A stretch of 64,000 bases of DNA. It comes from Clostridiales bacterium. Its GTDB lineage: Bacteria; Bacillota; Desulfotomaculia; Desulfotomaculales; VENG01. Below, piece after piece: positions 37,035-45,983 of this stretch; position 1 is the stretch's first letter, and each line of letters opens with the position of its first letter. The notes beneath the pieces were generated by a model that ran no database searches, was not told the origin of the DNA, and saw only the letters and a program-made list of their open reading frames with translations. The stretch spans positions 1-64,000 of the forward strand of contig JAIPEW010000011.1 in the NCBI GenBank assembly GCA_021736985.1. Direction: 5' to 3'. A program made the position numbers and the translations under genes.

Positions 37035-38717
37035 ATGACCACAAACAGTGAATCCTCTTCTAATTTTATAAAAAATATTATAAAAGAGGACTTAAAGAAC
37101 AATAAAAATAACGGCAGGGTCCATACCAGGTTCCCGCCCGAGCCAAATGGTTATTTGCATATCGGGCATGCCAAGTCCATATGTCTCAATTTCGGCATTG
37201 CTGAAGAGTTTGGTGGGTTGTGCAATTTACGGTTTGACGATACTAACCCTGTTAAAGAAGATGTTGAATATATTGAATCCATCAAGGAAGATGTGCGGTG
37301 GCTGGGTTTTGATTGGGATAAACGCCTTTTTTATGCATCGGATTATTTTGATAAATTATACCAGTACGCAGTTGAATTAATTAAAGCAGAAAAAGCTTAC
37401 GTGTGCGACTTAACCCTGGAAGAGATCAGGGAATACAGGGGCACTTTAACCGAGCCGGGAAAAGAAAGTCCCTACCGTGAGCGTACTATTGAAGAAAACC
37501 TGGATTTATTTGAGAAAATGAAAGCAGGTTTTTTTGCAGATGGTTCCCGGGTGCTCCGGGCTAAAATAGATATGGCGTCTCCTAACTTGAATATGCGCGA
37601 CCCGGTTATATATCGTATTCAGCGGGGAAATCATTACAGGACAGGTGACAGGTGGTGCATATATCCCATGTATGATTTCGCACACCCGTTATCAGATGCT
37701 GTAGAAGGAGTCACGCATTCAATATGCTCCCTGGAGTTTGCTGATCACCGTCCCTTGTATGACTGGATAATTGAAACCTTGAACATAGAACAGCCCCCGC
37801 AGCAAATGGAATTTGCACGGCTGAATTTAAGCAGTACAGTTATGAGTAAACGTAAACTGCGTGAACTGGTAGACCACGGGTATGTAGACGGCTGGGATGA
37901 CCCCCGGTTGCCGACTATATCAGGCTTAAGGCGGCGCGGTTATACGCCGGATTCTATACGTGATTTTTGCGAACGTATCGGAGTTGCTAAAGCTAACAGT
38001 ATTGTCAATATAGCCATGTTAGAACACTGCGTCAGGGAAGAACTGAATTACAGCGTTCAGCGCGTCATGGCAGTGCTGCGCCCGCTTAAAATAGTTATAG
38101 AAAATTATCCGGAAAACAAGGTGGAAATGCTGGATGCAGAAAATAACCCCGAGGACCCGGGCGCCGGGTTGCGTAAAATACCCTTTTCACGCGTATTATA
38201 TGTTGAGCAGGGAGATTTTCGTGAAGACCCGCCTAAAAAGTTTTTCCGCCTTGCTCCCGGCCGGGAAGTGCGCTTAAAGCATGCTTATATTATAAAATGT
38301 GAGCGAGCTGTTAAGGATGAACAAACCGGTGAAATAAAAGAGCTGCACTGTACTTACGATCCGGATACCCGCAGTGGTTCCGGGGAAACCCGCAAAGTCA
38401 AGGGGACTTTGCACTGGGTTTCTGCTGCACATGCAGTTGAAGCAGAAGTGCGCCTGTATGACAACCTTTTTCTAAAAGAAAACCCGGATGAAGATGATGA
38501 TTTTAAGGCCAGCCTTAATAAAGATTCACTGGAAACACTCACATCCTGTATGGTTGAGCCCGAGCTAAAAGATCCTGTCCCGGGAACCAGGTACCAGTTT
38601 TTGAGGCACGGGTACTTCTGTGTTGATACTTATTCCGGCAGTGATAAACCGGTATTCAACCGGATAGTATCGCTAAAAGATACCTGGGCTAAAATTCAAA
38701 AAGCACAGGGCAAATAG
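37035..38717 (+). CDS. glnS: Glutaminyl-tRNA synthetase
   Basis: This 560-residue class I enzyme charges tRNA-Gln directly. The HIGH-type motif is in [15 protein letters not shown] and the KMSKS-type motif in VMSKRKL; the two C-terminal beta barrels that read the anticodon are present by length. Most Firmicutes lack GlnRS and use GluRS with GatCAB, so this gene was probably gained by transfer. It has its own terminator and sits between argG and argH. Confidence 0.95.
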   Translation: MTTNSESSSNFIKNIIKEDLKNNKNNGRVHTRFPPEPNGYLHIGHAKSICLNFGIAEEFGGLCNLRFDDTNPVKEDVEYIESIKEDVRWLGFDWDKRLFYASDYFDKLYQYAVELIKAEKAYVCDLTLEEIREYRGTLTEPGKESPYRERTIEENLDLFEKMKAGFFADGSRVLRAKIDMASPNLNMRDPVIYRIQRGNHYRTGDRWCIYPMYDFAHPLSDAVEGVTHSICSLEFADHRPLYDWIIETLNIEQPPQQMEFARLNLSSTVMSKRKLRELVDHGYVDGWDDPRLPTISGLRRRGYTPDSIRDFCERIGVAKANSIVNIAMLEHCVREELNYSVQRVMAVLRPLKIVIENYPENKVEMLDAENNPEDPGAGLRKIPFSRVLYVEQGDFREDPPKKFFRLAPGREVRLKHAYIIKCERAVKDEQTGEIKELHCTYDPDTRSGSGETRKVKGTLHWVSAAHAVEAEVRLYDNLFLKENPDEDDDFKASLNKDSLETLTSCMVEPELKDPVPGTRYQFLRHGYFCVDTYSGSDKPVFNRIVSLKDTWAKIQKAQGK

Positions 38718-38725
38718 GACATTTC

Positions 38726-38764
38726 AAAAAGCCGTGTAGTAAAAATATTTCTACACGGCTTTTT
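38726..38764 (+). terminator. Intrinsic terminator of glnS
   Basis: AAAAAGCCGTGTAG pairs with CTACACGGCTTTTT across an 11-base loop, directly after the glnS stop. Confidence 0.9.
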
Positions 38765-38765
38765 A

Positions 38766-38808
38766 AAATAAGTAAAAAATCGTGCCTGGTACATTTTTTT
38801 ACTTATTG
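38766..38808. repeat. Palindromic element copy 2
   Basis: Arms AATAAGTAAAAAAT and ATTTTTTTACTTATT flank the core CGTGCCTGGTAC. The element differs from the reverse complement of copy 1 (25551-25593) in only a few positions and has one bulged T. It sits between the glnS terminator and argH. Confidence 0.85.
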
Positions 38809-38838
38809 CTGGAAAAATAATGTAAGGAGAGAGTTTAC

Positions 38839-40227
38839 TTGGGTAAATTATGGTCCGGTCGATTTCAAAAAGAAACAGATAGGCTGGTAGATGATTTTCA
38901 CTCGTCTATACCATTTGATAAAAGATTATATAAATTTGATATTGAAGGCAGCATTGCTCATGCAAAAATGCTGGCCAAATGTGAAATTATAACTATTGAA
39001 GAATCTAAAGAGATTGTCCAGGGATTGCAGGAAGTCTTAAAAGACATAGAAGACGGAAATGTTGATTTTTCTATAGAGGCCGAGGATATTCATATGAACG
39101 TTGAGCAGCTGCTGACTGCTAAGATAGGTTCACTGGGTAAAAAGCTGCATACCGGCCGAAGCCGCAATGACCAGGTAGCACTGGATATGCACATGTATGT
39201 AAAGGAAGAGGCAAAAGAAGTTTTGCAGTACCTGCGCAAACTGCAGGAAACTCTTTTGAGCCTGGCAGAAAAGCATATAAATACGGTGATGCCCGGGTAT
39301 ACTCATATGCAGCGGGCCCAACCCGTAACTTTTGCTCACCACTTGCTGGCGTACTTTGAAATGTTCGACCGCGATGTGGAAAGAGTGCAGGATTGTTATA
39401 AGCGTGCCGACGTAATGCCGTTGGGAGCAGGGGCCCTGGCCGGGACAACCTTTCCGCTGGACAGGGAATTCGTCGCTACTGAGCTGGGATTTGGCGCTGC
39501 TGCAAAGAACAGCCTGGACGCAGTTAGCGACCGCGATTTTGTTATTGAGTTTATCTCCTGTGCTTCCTTAATAATGATGCACTTAAGCCGCTTTTGCGAG
39601 GAAATTATACTCTGGTCTACTGCCGAGTTTGACTTTATAGAGCTGGATGATTCTTACAGTACGGGCAGCAGCATGATGCCGCAGAAAAAAAACCCCGATG
39701 TAGCTGAATTAATACGGGGAAAAAGCGGTAGGGTTTTTGGCTCGCTGCAGGGAATGCTGACTACTTTAAAAGGACTGCCGCTGGCATATAACAAGGATAT
39801 GCAGGAAGACAAGGAACCCCTTTTTGACGCAGCAGATACTGTTAAAAAAAGTCTTCTGGTTTTCAGGCCCATGCTCGCAACTATGAAAGTAAAAGAAAAT
39901 ACCATGGCCAGGGCTGCTGGCAAAGGTTTTACCAATGCTACCGACATGGCAGATTACCTGGTAAACATGGGGCTTGCTTTCAGAGAGGCCCACGAAGTAG
40001 TAGGAAAAATTGTATTGTACTGCATTGAAAACAATAAAGACCTGGAGAATACAACCCTGGAGGAATATAAGCAGTTTAGCAGTGTAATTGAAAGCGATAT
40101 TTATAACTTTATTTCAGTGGACAAGTGTGTGTCGGCCCGTAAAATTTATGGCGGCCCGGCACCGGAAACAGTGAAAGAATGTATTTCTCAAAAACGTGAA
40201 AAATTAAGCAAAAATGAAGTTCTATAA
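38839..40227 (+). CDS. argH: Argininosuccinate lyase
   Basis: The 462-residue enzyme splits argininosuccinate into arginine and fumarate. The family signature [11 protein letters not shown] carries the flexible loop with the catalytic Ser. TTG start ([14 protein letters not shown]) follows AAGGAGAG. It is apart from argCJBDFG because glnS intervenes, so it may have separate control. Confidence 0.96.
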   Translation: MGKLWSGRFQKETDRLVDDFHSSIPFDKRLYKFDIEGSIAHAKMLAKCEIITIEESKEIVQGLQEVLKDIEDGNVDFSIEAEDIHMNVEQLLTAKIGSLGKKLHTGRSRNDQVALDMHMYVKEEAKEVLQYLRKLQETLLSLAEKHINTVMPGYTHMQRAQPVTFAHHLLAYFEMFDRDVERVQDCYKRADVMPLGAGALAGTTFPLDREFVATELGFGAAAKNSLDAVSDRDFVIEFISCASLIMMHLSRFCEEIILWSTAEFDFIELDDSYSTGSSMMPQKKNPDVAELIRGKSGRVFGSLQGMLTTLKGLPLAYNKDMQEDKEPLFDAADTVKKSLLVFRPMLATMKVKENTMARAAGKGFTNATDMADYLVNMGLAFREAHEVVGKIVLYCIENNKDLENTTLEEYKQFSSVIESDIYNFISVDKCVSARKIYGGPAPETVKECISQKREKLSKNEVL

Positions 40228-40245
40228 GTTGGGAGAGGGTATGCC

Positions 40246-41751
40246 TTGGACTGGAGACAACTGGTTGTAAGTGCATTTGTAGGTGCTGTTATCGGCTATA
40301 CTACCAACTGGATAGCAATAAAAATGCTTTTTCGACCGCTTGCGGCAAAATATTTGCTGGGACTCCGCCTTCCTTTTACACCCGGAGTAATACCTAAAGA
40401 AAAAGGTCGCCTGGCCAGGAGCATAGGTGATGTAGTTAGCGATCACCTCTTAACCAATGAAAATATATCTAAGAAACTGCAGGCACCTGAAATAGAAAAT
40501 AAATTTATATCTTATTTAAAAGATAAAATTGAAGAATCAAGCAGTAAAACTATTGGTGAAGTTCTTTTTGTACTGGGTACAGCCAGGGAAGAAGTGCTTG
40601 CATTTATAAAGAAACCTTTTCTGGCAGCGCTTCGAAACGAGAAATTGCAAAATTATTTAGCAGCTGGGTTGACTCCCGGAGTAATGTCTTTGCTTGCGCG
40701 CTGCCCGGCAGAAATGACCGGTACTGAAGACTTTTATAGAGCTAAAAAAGGTATTATAAGCTTTTTAAAAAGGGAGAGTACTCGCAGTTCCCTTAAAGAT
40801 TTTTTAAGAAATAAAAGCGCCGGGTGGTCTCAGAGTACTCTTACCCTGAAAGAAGCCCTGCCGGGGCCCCTGGTAGAAGGAATAAGATATTATATAAACA
40901 AGTTTGGCCCTCGCGTGATTATTGTAATACAGGATTACCTGGAATTGCCGGAGACTAAAAACTTGCTTGTCGAGCGTATTGAAAAGTTTTTTGAACGGAA
41001 CACTGTTAACAAGTTCATGGGGAATGTACTTGTATTAATGGGAAAGGAACCAGGGCAACTTGCCGACAGTATTGTAGATGAAGTAGCAGACTTTTTTAGC
41101 GGGGAAAAAAACCGGGAATTATTAATGAAAAAGATAGAAGTATTATTTGAGCAAATGCTGGACCAGCGTATATGTGATATTATTTCTGGTCTGGACAGCG
41201 AAACCCGGCAGCATATATTTGATGCCCTGGGAGATTATACTGTAAACAAGATTCTGTCTGAGAAAGTTATAAGTGATATTCTAGAAACCGTAGAAGACAA
41301 CTTGCAGAATTCAGGTATAACCTGGAAAGAATTGTTAGGCGCAGATGACTGTAAGGTAGAAAAATATTTACAAAGAGTAATTAATAAAATTAGCAGCAGC
41401 CCGGGATTTGAAGATCGTGCAGCAGATTTATTGAATTATTTTGCAGGCTATCTTTTTAAAATCAGGATTTCAGATGTACTGCAGTTTACTGCTTATAATA
41501 ATTCAACCCCGGTTAAAGAAAAGATGCTGTATTATTACAGGTATATTGTAAAATATCACCTGCCCGGTATTTTAGATTTTATTAATGTAAACAATATTGT
41601 CCGGCAGAGGGTGGACGAGCTGGACGTACAGCAGGTAGAAGAATTACTGCTGCATATTATCCGGCGTGAACTGGTGGCCATTACGTGGCTTGGAGCTGTA
41701 CTGGGTGCTTTTTTAGGTATAACCATGGTAGTTTTACAGGTTTTTGCGTAA
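40246..41751 (+). CDS. DUF445 family membrane protein
   Basis: This 501-residue protein has a membrane segment at each end (AFVGAVIGYTTNWIAIKML near the N-terminus and WLGAVLGAFLGITMVVLQVF at the C-terminus) with a long helical part between. NWIAIKMLFRP and FTPGVIPKEKGRLA are typical of the DUF445 / YheB family. Function is unknown. TTG start after GGGAGAGGG. It follows argH by 18 bases and may share its transcript. Confidence 0.88.
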   Translation: MDWRQLVVSAFVGAVIGYTTNWIAIKMLFRPLAAKYLLGLRLPFTPGVIPKEKGRLARSIGDVVSDHLLTNENISKKLQAPEIENKFISYLKDKIEESSSKTIGEVLFVLGTAREEVLAFIKKPFLAALRNEKLQNYLAAGLTPGVMSLLARCPAEMTGTEDFYRAKKGIISFLKRESTRSSLKDFLRNKSAGWSQSTLTLKEALPGPLVEGIRYYINKFGPRVIIVIQDYLELPETKNLLVERIEKFFERNTVNKFMGNVLVLMGKEPGQLADSIVDEVADFFSGEKNRELLMKKIEVLFEQMLDQRICDIISGLDSETRQHIFDALGDYTVNKILSEKVISDILETVEDNLQNSGITWKELLGADDCKVEKYLQRVINKISSSPGFEDRAADLLNYFAGYLFKIRISDVLQFTAYNNSTPVKEKMLYYYRYIVKYHLPGILDFINVNNIVRQRVDELDVQQVEELLLHIIRRELVAITWLGAVLGAFLGITMVVLQVFA

Positions 41752-41758
41752 GTTTAGA

Positions 41759-41787
41759 AATAAGTTGGTGCCTGTCACCAACTTATT
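41759..41787. repeat. Palindromic element copy 3
   Basis: AATAAGTTGGTG and CACCAACTTATT form a 12-bp perfect stem around CCTGT. It shares the outer AATAAGT/ACTTATT arms and the GTGCCTG core with the copies at 25551 and 38766, but the middle of the arms differs. It lies just after the DUF445 gene and may act as its transcription end. Confidence 0.75.
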
Positions 41788-41815
41788 AAATAAAGCAGCT
41801 TTTCCTTGGTTTATA

Positions 41816-41844
41816 TTTACTTGTACATTAGAGACTGGTATAAT
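41816..41844 (+). promoter_or_regulatory. Promoter before the cooC-like gene
   Basis: TTTACT (41816-41821) and TATAAT (41839-41844) are 17 bases apart. A structured RNA follows before the gene. Confidence 0.55.
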
Positions 41845-41881
41845 AATTTTTAAGAATAATTTAATAATTGTAATAATCCAG

Positions 41882-41938
41882 GTCACGAAGGCCTTTTAAC
41901 AACCTGAAGGTTGACAAGGGGATACGTGGCTTTTTTTG
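41882..41938 (+). ncRNA. Structured leader RNA ending in a T run
   Basis: Three nested helices can form: GTCACG/CGTGGC outside, CCTTTT/AAGGGG in the middle, and AACC/GGTT capped by TGAA inside, with internal loops AAGG/ATA and AAC/GAC. Seven T residues follow at once. It looks like a terminator with internal loops or a small ligand-binding attenuator. I do not recognise a known riboswitch class. Confidence 0.5.
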
Positions 41939-41983
41939 TAGGTGTAAATTTTCTAAGAAAATTTAAAAAAGGAGGACTAAAAT

Positions 41984-42766
41984 ATGCCCAAGGTAATTGT
42001 TTGCGGACGTGGAGGCAGCGGGAAGAGTACACTGGTGACTATTCTGGCAAAATCATTAAGTAAGCGGGGCAAAGTTTTGGTTGTCGATACAGATGAATCC
42101 AATCTTGGCCTGAGCAGGATGCTTGGCCAGAATCAGCCGGAAATGAGTTTGATGAACTCACTGGGTGGTAAATCAGTAGTAAGGGAAAAATTACTTGCAT
42201 CTCTGAAGGGAGAAAAAACTGAGCAGGAAGGTTTTTTCCGGGAAGATTTATATCTTGATACCCTGCCCTCGGAGTGTGTTGGCTGGAACGGAACAATAGG
42301 TAATTTGCGTATAGGTAAAATTGAGCACAGCAATGAAGGATGTGCCTGTCCTATGGGCTCAATCACCCGCTCGTTCTTAAAGGACTTGAAGGTAAAAGAA
42401 AATGAATGGGTGATAACAGATACTGAGGCAGGTGTTGAACATTTTGGCCGTGGTATACTGGAAGGTGCAGATGGTATTATTATGGTAGTGGACACATCTT
42501 ACGAGTCAATCCTGCTGGCTGAAAAAGCTAAAAATCTGGTTGACGAGACAAACAAAAAGTTCTTTGTTGTTTTAAATAAAGTTGATGATGAAGTAGAATC
42601 TACCCTGCGCAATGAATTAAGTGCAAGGGGTGTTGAAACCGGGGGAGTAATTAAATATTCCCCTGACATCAATAAGGCTAATTTTCTCGGAAAATCCCTC
42701 GAAACAGGTATGCAGGGTGAGAACGTGGATGAATTGGTAAGTAATATTATAAATGTCATGAGTTAG
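41984..42766 (+). CDS. cooC: CooC-like nickel-insertion ATPase
   Basis: The 260-residue MinD/SIMIBI-class ATPase has the Walker A GRGGSGKST and the CACP motif of CooC proteins, whose Cys-X-Cys binds nickel. CooC helps load Ni into carbon monoxide dehydrogenase and acetyl-CoA synthase. The first part of the loop differs from the usual GKGG. No CODH gene is in the window, so its client is elsewhere or another enzyme. ATG after AAGGAGG. Confidence 0.85.
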   Translation: MPKVIVCGRGGSGKSTLVTILAKSLSKRGKVLVVDTDESNLGLSRMLGQNQPEMSLMNSLGGKSVVREKLLASLKGEKTEQEGFFREDLYLDTLPSECVGWNGTIGNLRIGKIEHSNEGCACPMGSITRSFLKDLKVKENEWVITDTEAGVEHFGRGILEGADGIIMVVDTSYESILLAEKAKNLVDETNKKFFVVLNKVDDEVESTLRNELSARGVETGGVIKYSPDINKANFLGKSLETGMQGENVDELVSNIINVMS

Positions 42767-42817
42767 TTGTTGCCCTGAAGATGATTTTAAATATTCTTTA
42801 AACTCAGTAAAAAACTG

Positions 42818-42846
42818 TTGACCGCGGTTAAGTTTTGAGGTATACT
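42818..42846 (+). promoter_or_regulatory. Promoter of the ilv-leu operon
   Basis: TTGACC (42818-42823) and TATACT (42841-42846) are separated by 17 bases. It lies directly before the T-box leader. Confidence 0.7.
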
Positions 42847-42859
42847 TTGACAATAAATT

Positions 42860-43140
42860 AAAAGGTAATGGTTATGAAGGGGATCTTAGCTTGCCAGTCG
42901 CGCTGCAGAGAGCCGGGAAAGCTGCAAACCGGTGCCGGCACAAGTGAAACATCGCCCCGGAACTGTCCTGTTGAACATGCTGCTTAGTAGGCAGGACCGG
43001 GTTAACGGGCCCGTTAAAGAAACCGGGTGTCTTATGGACACACAAGGTGGTTCTTGTTTGAGAGCAAACAGGGTGGTACCGCGTGAGGTAATCAGACCTC
43101 CCGTCCCTGGCATTTTTTGCCAGGCGCGGGGGGTTTTTTA
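42860..43140 (+). promoter_or_regulatory. T-box leader, probably isoleucine-specific
   Basis: The conserved T-box AGGGTGGTACCGCG is at 43070-43083. Stem I carries AGAGAGCCGGG, and the proposed specifier is ATC (42951-42953) in GTGAAACATCGCC, an isoleucine codon. The terminator follows (43097-43139). Uncharged tRNA-Ile would bind and allow read-through into ilvE. The specifier position is inferred from the usual T-box layout. Confidence 0.9.
43097..43139 (+). terminator. T-box terminator
   Basis: CCTCCCGTCCCTGGC pairs imperfectly with GCCAGGCGCGGGGGG, followed by six T residues. The T-box bases just before it form the antiterminator instead when uncharged tRNA is bound. Confidence 0.85.
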
Positions 43141-43224
43141 ATTTATAATTAGATAGTTTAAAAAGTTATTGTTTTTCTGATAGTGTTAGAGCTTATTATA
43201 AAATTGTTACAGGGGTGTTGGATA

Positions 43225-44106
43225 ATGGGTTTAACTATTTACTTGGATGGAGATTTTGTACCACAGGAAAAAGCTGTAATTTCAGTATTTGATCACGGGC
43301 TTTTGTACGGTGACGGTGTTTTTGAGGGTATAAGAGCTTATAACAATCGCGTGTTTAGGTTGGAAGAACATATCGAACGCTTTTATGAATCGGCAAAAAC
43401 TATAATGATGGACCTTCCTATGAGCCAGGAAGAAATGGCTGATGTTGTTCTGGAAACTTGTCGCCGTAATAACTTGCAGGATGCGTACATACGCCTGGTT
43501 GCTACCAGGGGAGTGGGTGACCTGGGGTTGGATCCTCACAAGTGCGGTAAACCTACTATTTTTTGCATTGCTGCTTCTATTCAGCTTTATAACGAAGAAT
43601 TGTATACAAAAGGATTGGAGCTAGTAACTGTACCTACCAGGCGTAATTTAGCCGAAGCTACTAACCCGCGGATAAAATCACTTAACTACTTGAATAATAT
43701 TTTCGGCAAAATAGAAGCCCACCTGGCCGGTGTTGCCGAGGCTATTATGATTAACCAGGAGGGTTACGTGGCTGAAGCTACTGGTGATAATCTTTTTATA
43801 GTTAAAAAAGGTAAATTAATAACACCTCCTATTCATGCAGGAATTTTAGAAGGGGTTACACGCAACTGCGTAATGGAGTTAGCCGTAGAAAAAGGTATAA
43901 CCGTAGAAGAAAAGCTTTTTACCAGGCATGATATTTTTAATGCAGATGAGTGTTTTTTAACCGGGACTGCAGCAGAATGTATTCCAGTAATTAAAGTCGA
44001 CGGCAGGGTTATAGGCAGTGGTAAGCCGGGCGATATTACCTGGGATCTCATCTCAGCATTTCGCGAGCAGACACAAACAGACGGTCCTGTAATATTTAAA
44101 GAATAA
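43225..44106 (+). CDS. ilvE: Branched-chain amino acid aminotransferase
   Basis: The 293-residue class IV PLP enzyme moves the amino group from glutamate to the 2-keto acids of Ile, Leu and Val. Lys151 in RIKSLNYLNN holds PLP and GDGVFEGIRAYN is the family start. ATG 43225 follows CAGGGGTG; an upstream ATG at 43183 would extend into the end of the leader without similarity. It is the first gene after the T-box. Confidence 0.95.
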   Translation: MGLTIYLDGDFVPQEKAVISVFDHGLLYGDGVFEGIRAYNNRVFRLEEHIERFYESAKTIMMDLPMSQEEMADVVLETCRRNNLQDAYIRLVATRGVGDLGLDPHKCGKPTIFCIAASIQLYNEELYTKGLELVTVPTRRNLAEATNPRIKSLNYLNNIFGKIEAHLAGVAEAIMINQEGYVAEATGDNLFIVKKGKLITPPIHAGILEGVTRNCVMELAVEKGITVEEKLFTRHDIFNADECFLTGTAAECIPVIKVDGRVIGSGKPGDITWDLISAFREQTQTDGPVIFKE

Positions 44107-44130
44107 ATTACTTTAATAATCACAAAGCAG

Positions 44131-44233
44131 CCAGCCTGTGTTGAGAAAAGGCTGGGGTAAAAGACAGAGCCCCGCGCATCTTGCGCGGGGCCGTTCCTAA
44201 AGCCGTACGGCAGTGGGGCCAAATCAAAGGAAC
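44131..44233 (+). ncRNA. Structured intergenic RNA between ilvE and ilvD
   Basis: Three successive helices are visible: CCAGCC/GGCTGG (44131-44155), GCCCCGCGC/GCGCGGGGC (44169-44191), and GTTCCT/AGGAAC (44193-44233) enclosing the palindrome GCCGTACGGC. No T run follows, so it is not a simple terminator. It may stabilise or process the mRNA, or be a second control element. Confidence 0.5.
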
Positions 44234-44292
44234 CGTAGTTTCAACAGTTACCATTTAATTAATAATCTAGCAAAATGTAGGAGGAGTTAGGC

Positions 44293-45951
44293 ATGCGAAG
44301 CGATATTATGAAGCAAGGACTGGATAGGGCACCTCATCGTTCATTGTGGAAAGCCCTGGGTATAACTGACCAGGAATTGGAACGCCCGCTGATAGGAGTT
44401 GTAAATTCCTTTAATGAGGTTGTTCCCGGACATGTACACTTAAAAGATATTACCAGCGGTGTAAAAAGAGGAATCTGCATGGCAGGAGGAACACCCCTGG
44501 AATTTTCTACAGTTGCTGTTTGCGACGGTATAGCCCAGGGCCACAGCGGCATGAAATATTCCCTGGCCAGCAGGGAGTTAATAGCTGATTCTATTGAATT
44601 AATGGCTTCTGCCCAGCCTTTTGACGGCCTGGTCATGGTTACTGCCTGTGATAAAGTTGTTCCGGGAATGCTCATGGCTGCTGCAAGACTCAATATACCT
44701 GCATTGATAGTCAGCGGCGGGCCCATGCTGGCAGGAAACCTGCACGGTAAGAAAACATCACTGGTTAATATTTTTGAAGCAGTAGGTGCTGTAAAGGCTG
44801 GCAAAATGTCGGAAGAAGAGCTGAAAGAACATGAAGAATCAGTATGCCCGGGATGTGGTTCCTGTGCCGGTATGTTTACGGCGAATTCAATGAATTGTCT
44901 TACTGAAGCCCTGGGAATGGCACTGCCCGGTAACGGTACTATACCTGCTGTATCAGCTGCCAGGCGCCGCATTGCCAAGGATTCAGGTATGAGGGTAGTC
45001 GAACTGGTAAACGAGAATATAAAACCCTCTGACATACTATCTATTGAAGCTTTTGAAAATGCCCTGGCTGTAGATATGGCGCTGGGATGTTCTACTAACT
45101 CTGTGCTGCATCTTCCTGCCGTGGCTAATGAAGCTGGCTTTAGTATTAATCTGGACAAAATAAACGAAGTTAGCGAGAGAACACCTAATCTTTGCCGGTT
45201 AAGCCCTGCCGGGGAATATCACGTAGAGGATCTGGATGAGGCAGGAGGAATTTCGGCGTTGCTGGCCCAGCTGGCCGGTAAAAATCTTTTAAAAACTGGT
45301 GTAAATACAGTTACCGGTCGTTCACTGGGGGAAAATATCAAAGGTGCATCTGTTCACAGAAGCGATGTGATACGCAGTATAGATGATCCGCATAGTTCCA
45401 GCGGTGGTATTGCTGTATTGCGCGGCAACCTGGCTCCTGAAGGTGCAGTGGTGAAAAAGTCGGCCGTGGCCTCGAAAATGTATACTCACCGGGGACCGGC
45501 GCGGGTATTTAATTCAGAAGAGGAAGCTACTGAAGGTATTGCAAATGGCGTTATTCAAAAAGGTGACGTGGTTGTAATTCGCTACGAGGGCCCCAGGGGA
45601 GGCCCGGGGATGCGTGAAATGCTGGGCCCGACTGCTACCCTGGCCGGAATGGGACTTGACCAGGATGTTGCACTCATAACTGATGGAAGGTTCAGCGGTG
45701 CTACCAGGGGTGCTTCTATAGGCCATATCTCACCCGAGGCAGCTGCCAGGGGAGCGATTGCAGCACTTCAAGACGGGGATATCATAAATATAGACATAGA
45801 TAACTGCCGTTTGAATGTTGAACTGAGTGACGAGGATCTTTCTGCCCGGTTAGCTAACTGGACGGAACCGGAACCCAAGATTAATCATGGTTATCTTAGA
45901 CGTTATGCGCGCATGGTAACTTCTGCAAGCACAGGTGCGGTCTTTAAATAG
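44293..45951 (+). CDS. ilvD: Dihydroxy-acid dehydratase
   Basis: The 552-residue iron-sulfur enzyme dehydrates dihydroxy acids to the keto acids of valine and isoleucine. Cluster ligands are visible in CDKVVPGM and [11 protein letters not shown]. The ATG follows AGGAGG. The gene is separated from ilvE by a structured gap but is likely in the same transcript. Confidence 0.96.
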   Translation: MRSDIMKQGLDRAPHRSLWKALGITDQELERPLIGVVNSFNEVVPGHVHLKDITSGVKRGICMAGGTPLEFSTVAVCDGIAQGHSGMKYSLASRELIADSIELMASAQPFDGLVMVTACDKVVPGMLMAAARLNIPALIVSGGPMLAGNLHGKKTSLVNIFEAVGAVKAGKMSEEELKEHEESVCPGCGSCAGMFTANSMNCLTEALGMALPGNGTIPAVSAARRRIAKDSGMRVVELVNENIKPSDILSIEAFENALAVDMALGCSTNSVLHLPAVANEAGFSINLDKINEVSERTPNLCRLSPAGEYHVEDLDEAGGISALLAQLAGKNLLKTGVNTVTGRSLGENIKGASVHRSDVIRSIDDPHSSSGGIAVLRGNLAPEGAVVKKSAVASKMYTHRGPARVFNSEEEATEGIANGVIQKGDVVVIRYEGPRGGPGMREMLGPTATLAGMGLDQDVALITDGRFSGATRGASIGHISPEAAARGAIAALQDGDIINIDIDNCRLNVELSDEDLSARLANWTEPEPKINHGYLRRYARMVTSASTGAVFK

Positions 45952-45983
45952 TTTTTAAAAAGTATGCCGGAGGTGTATATAAA

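Noticed and set aside
41882-41938. Fluoride, ZTP or c-di-GMP riboswitch
   Set aside because: None of the conserved core bases of these classes could be placed on the three-helix fold.
44334-45158. 274-residue ORF on the minus strand inside ilvD
   Set aside because: It is antisense to a well-supported gene, Ser/Pro-rich as typical for shadows, with no similarity and no ribosome-binding site.
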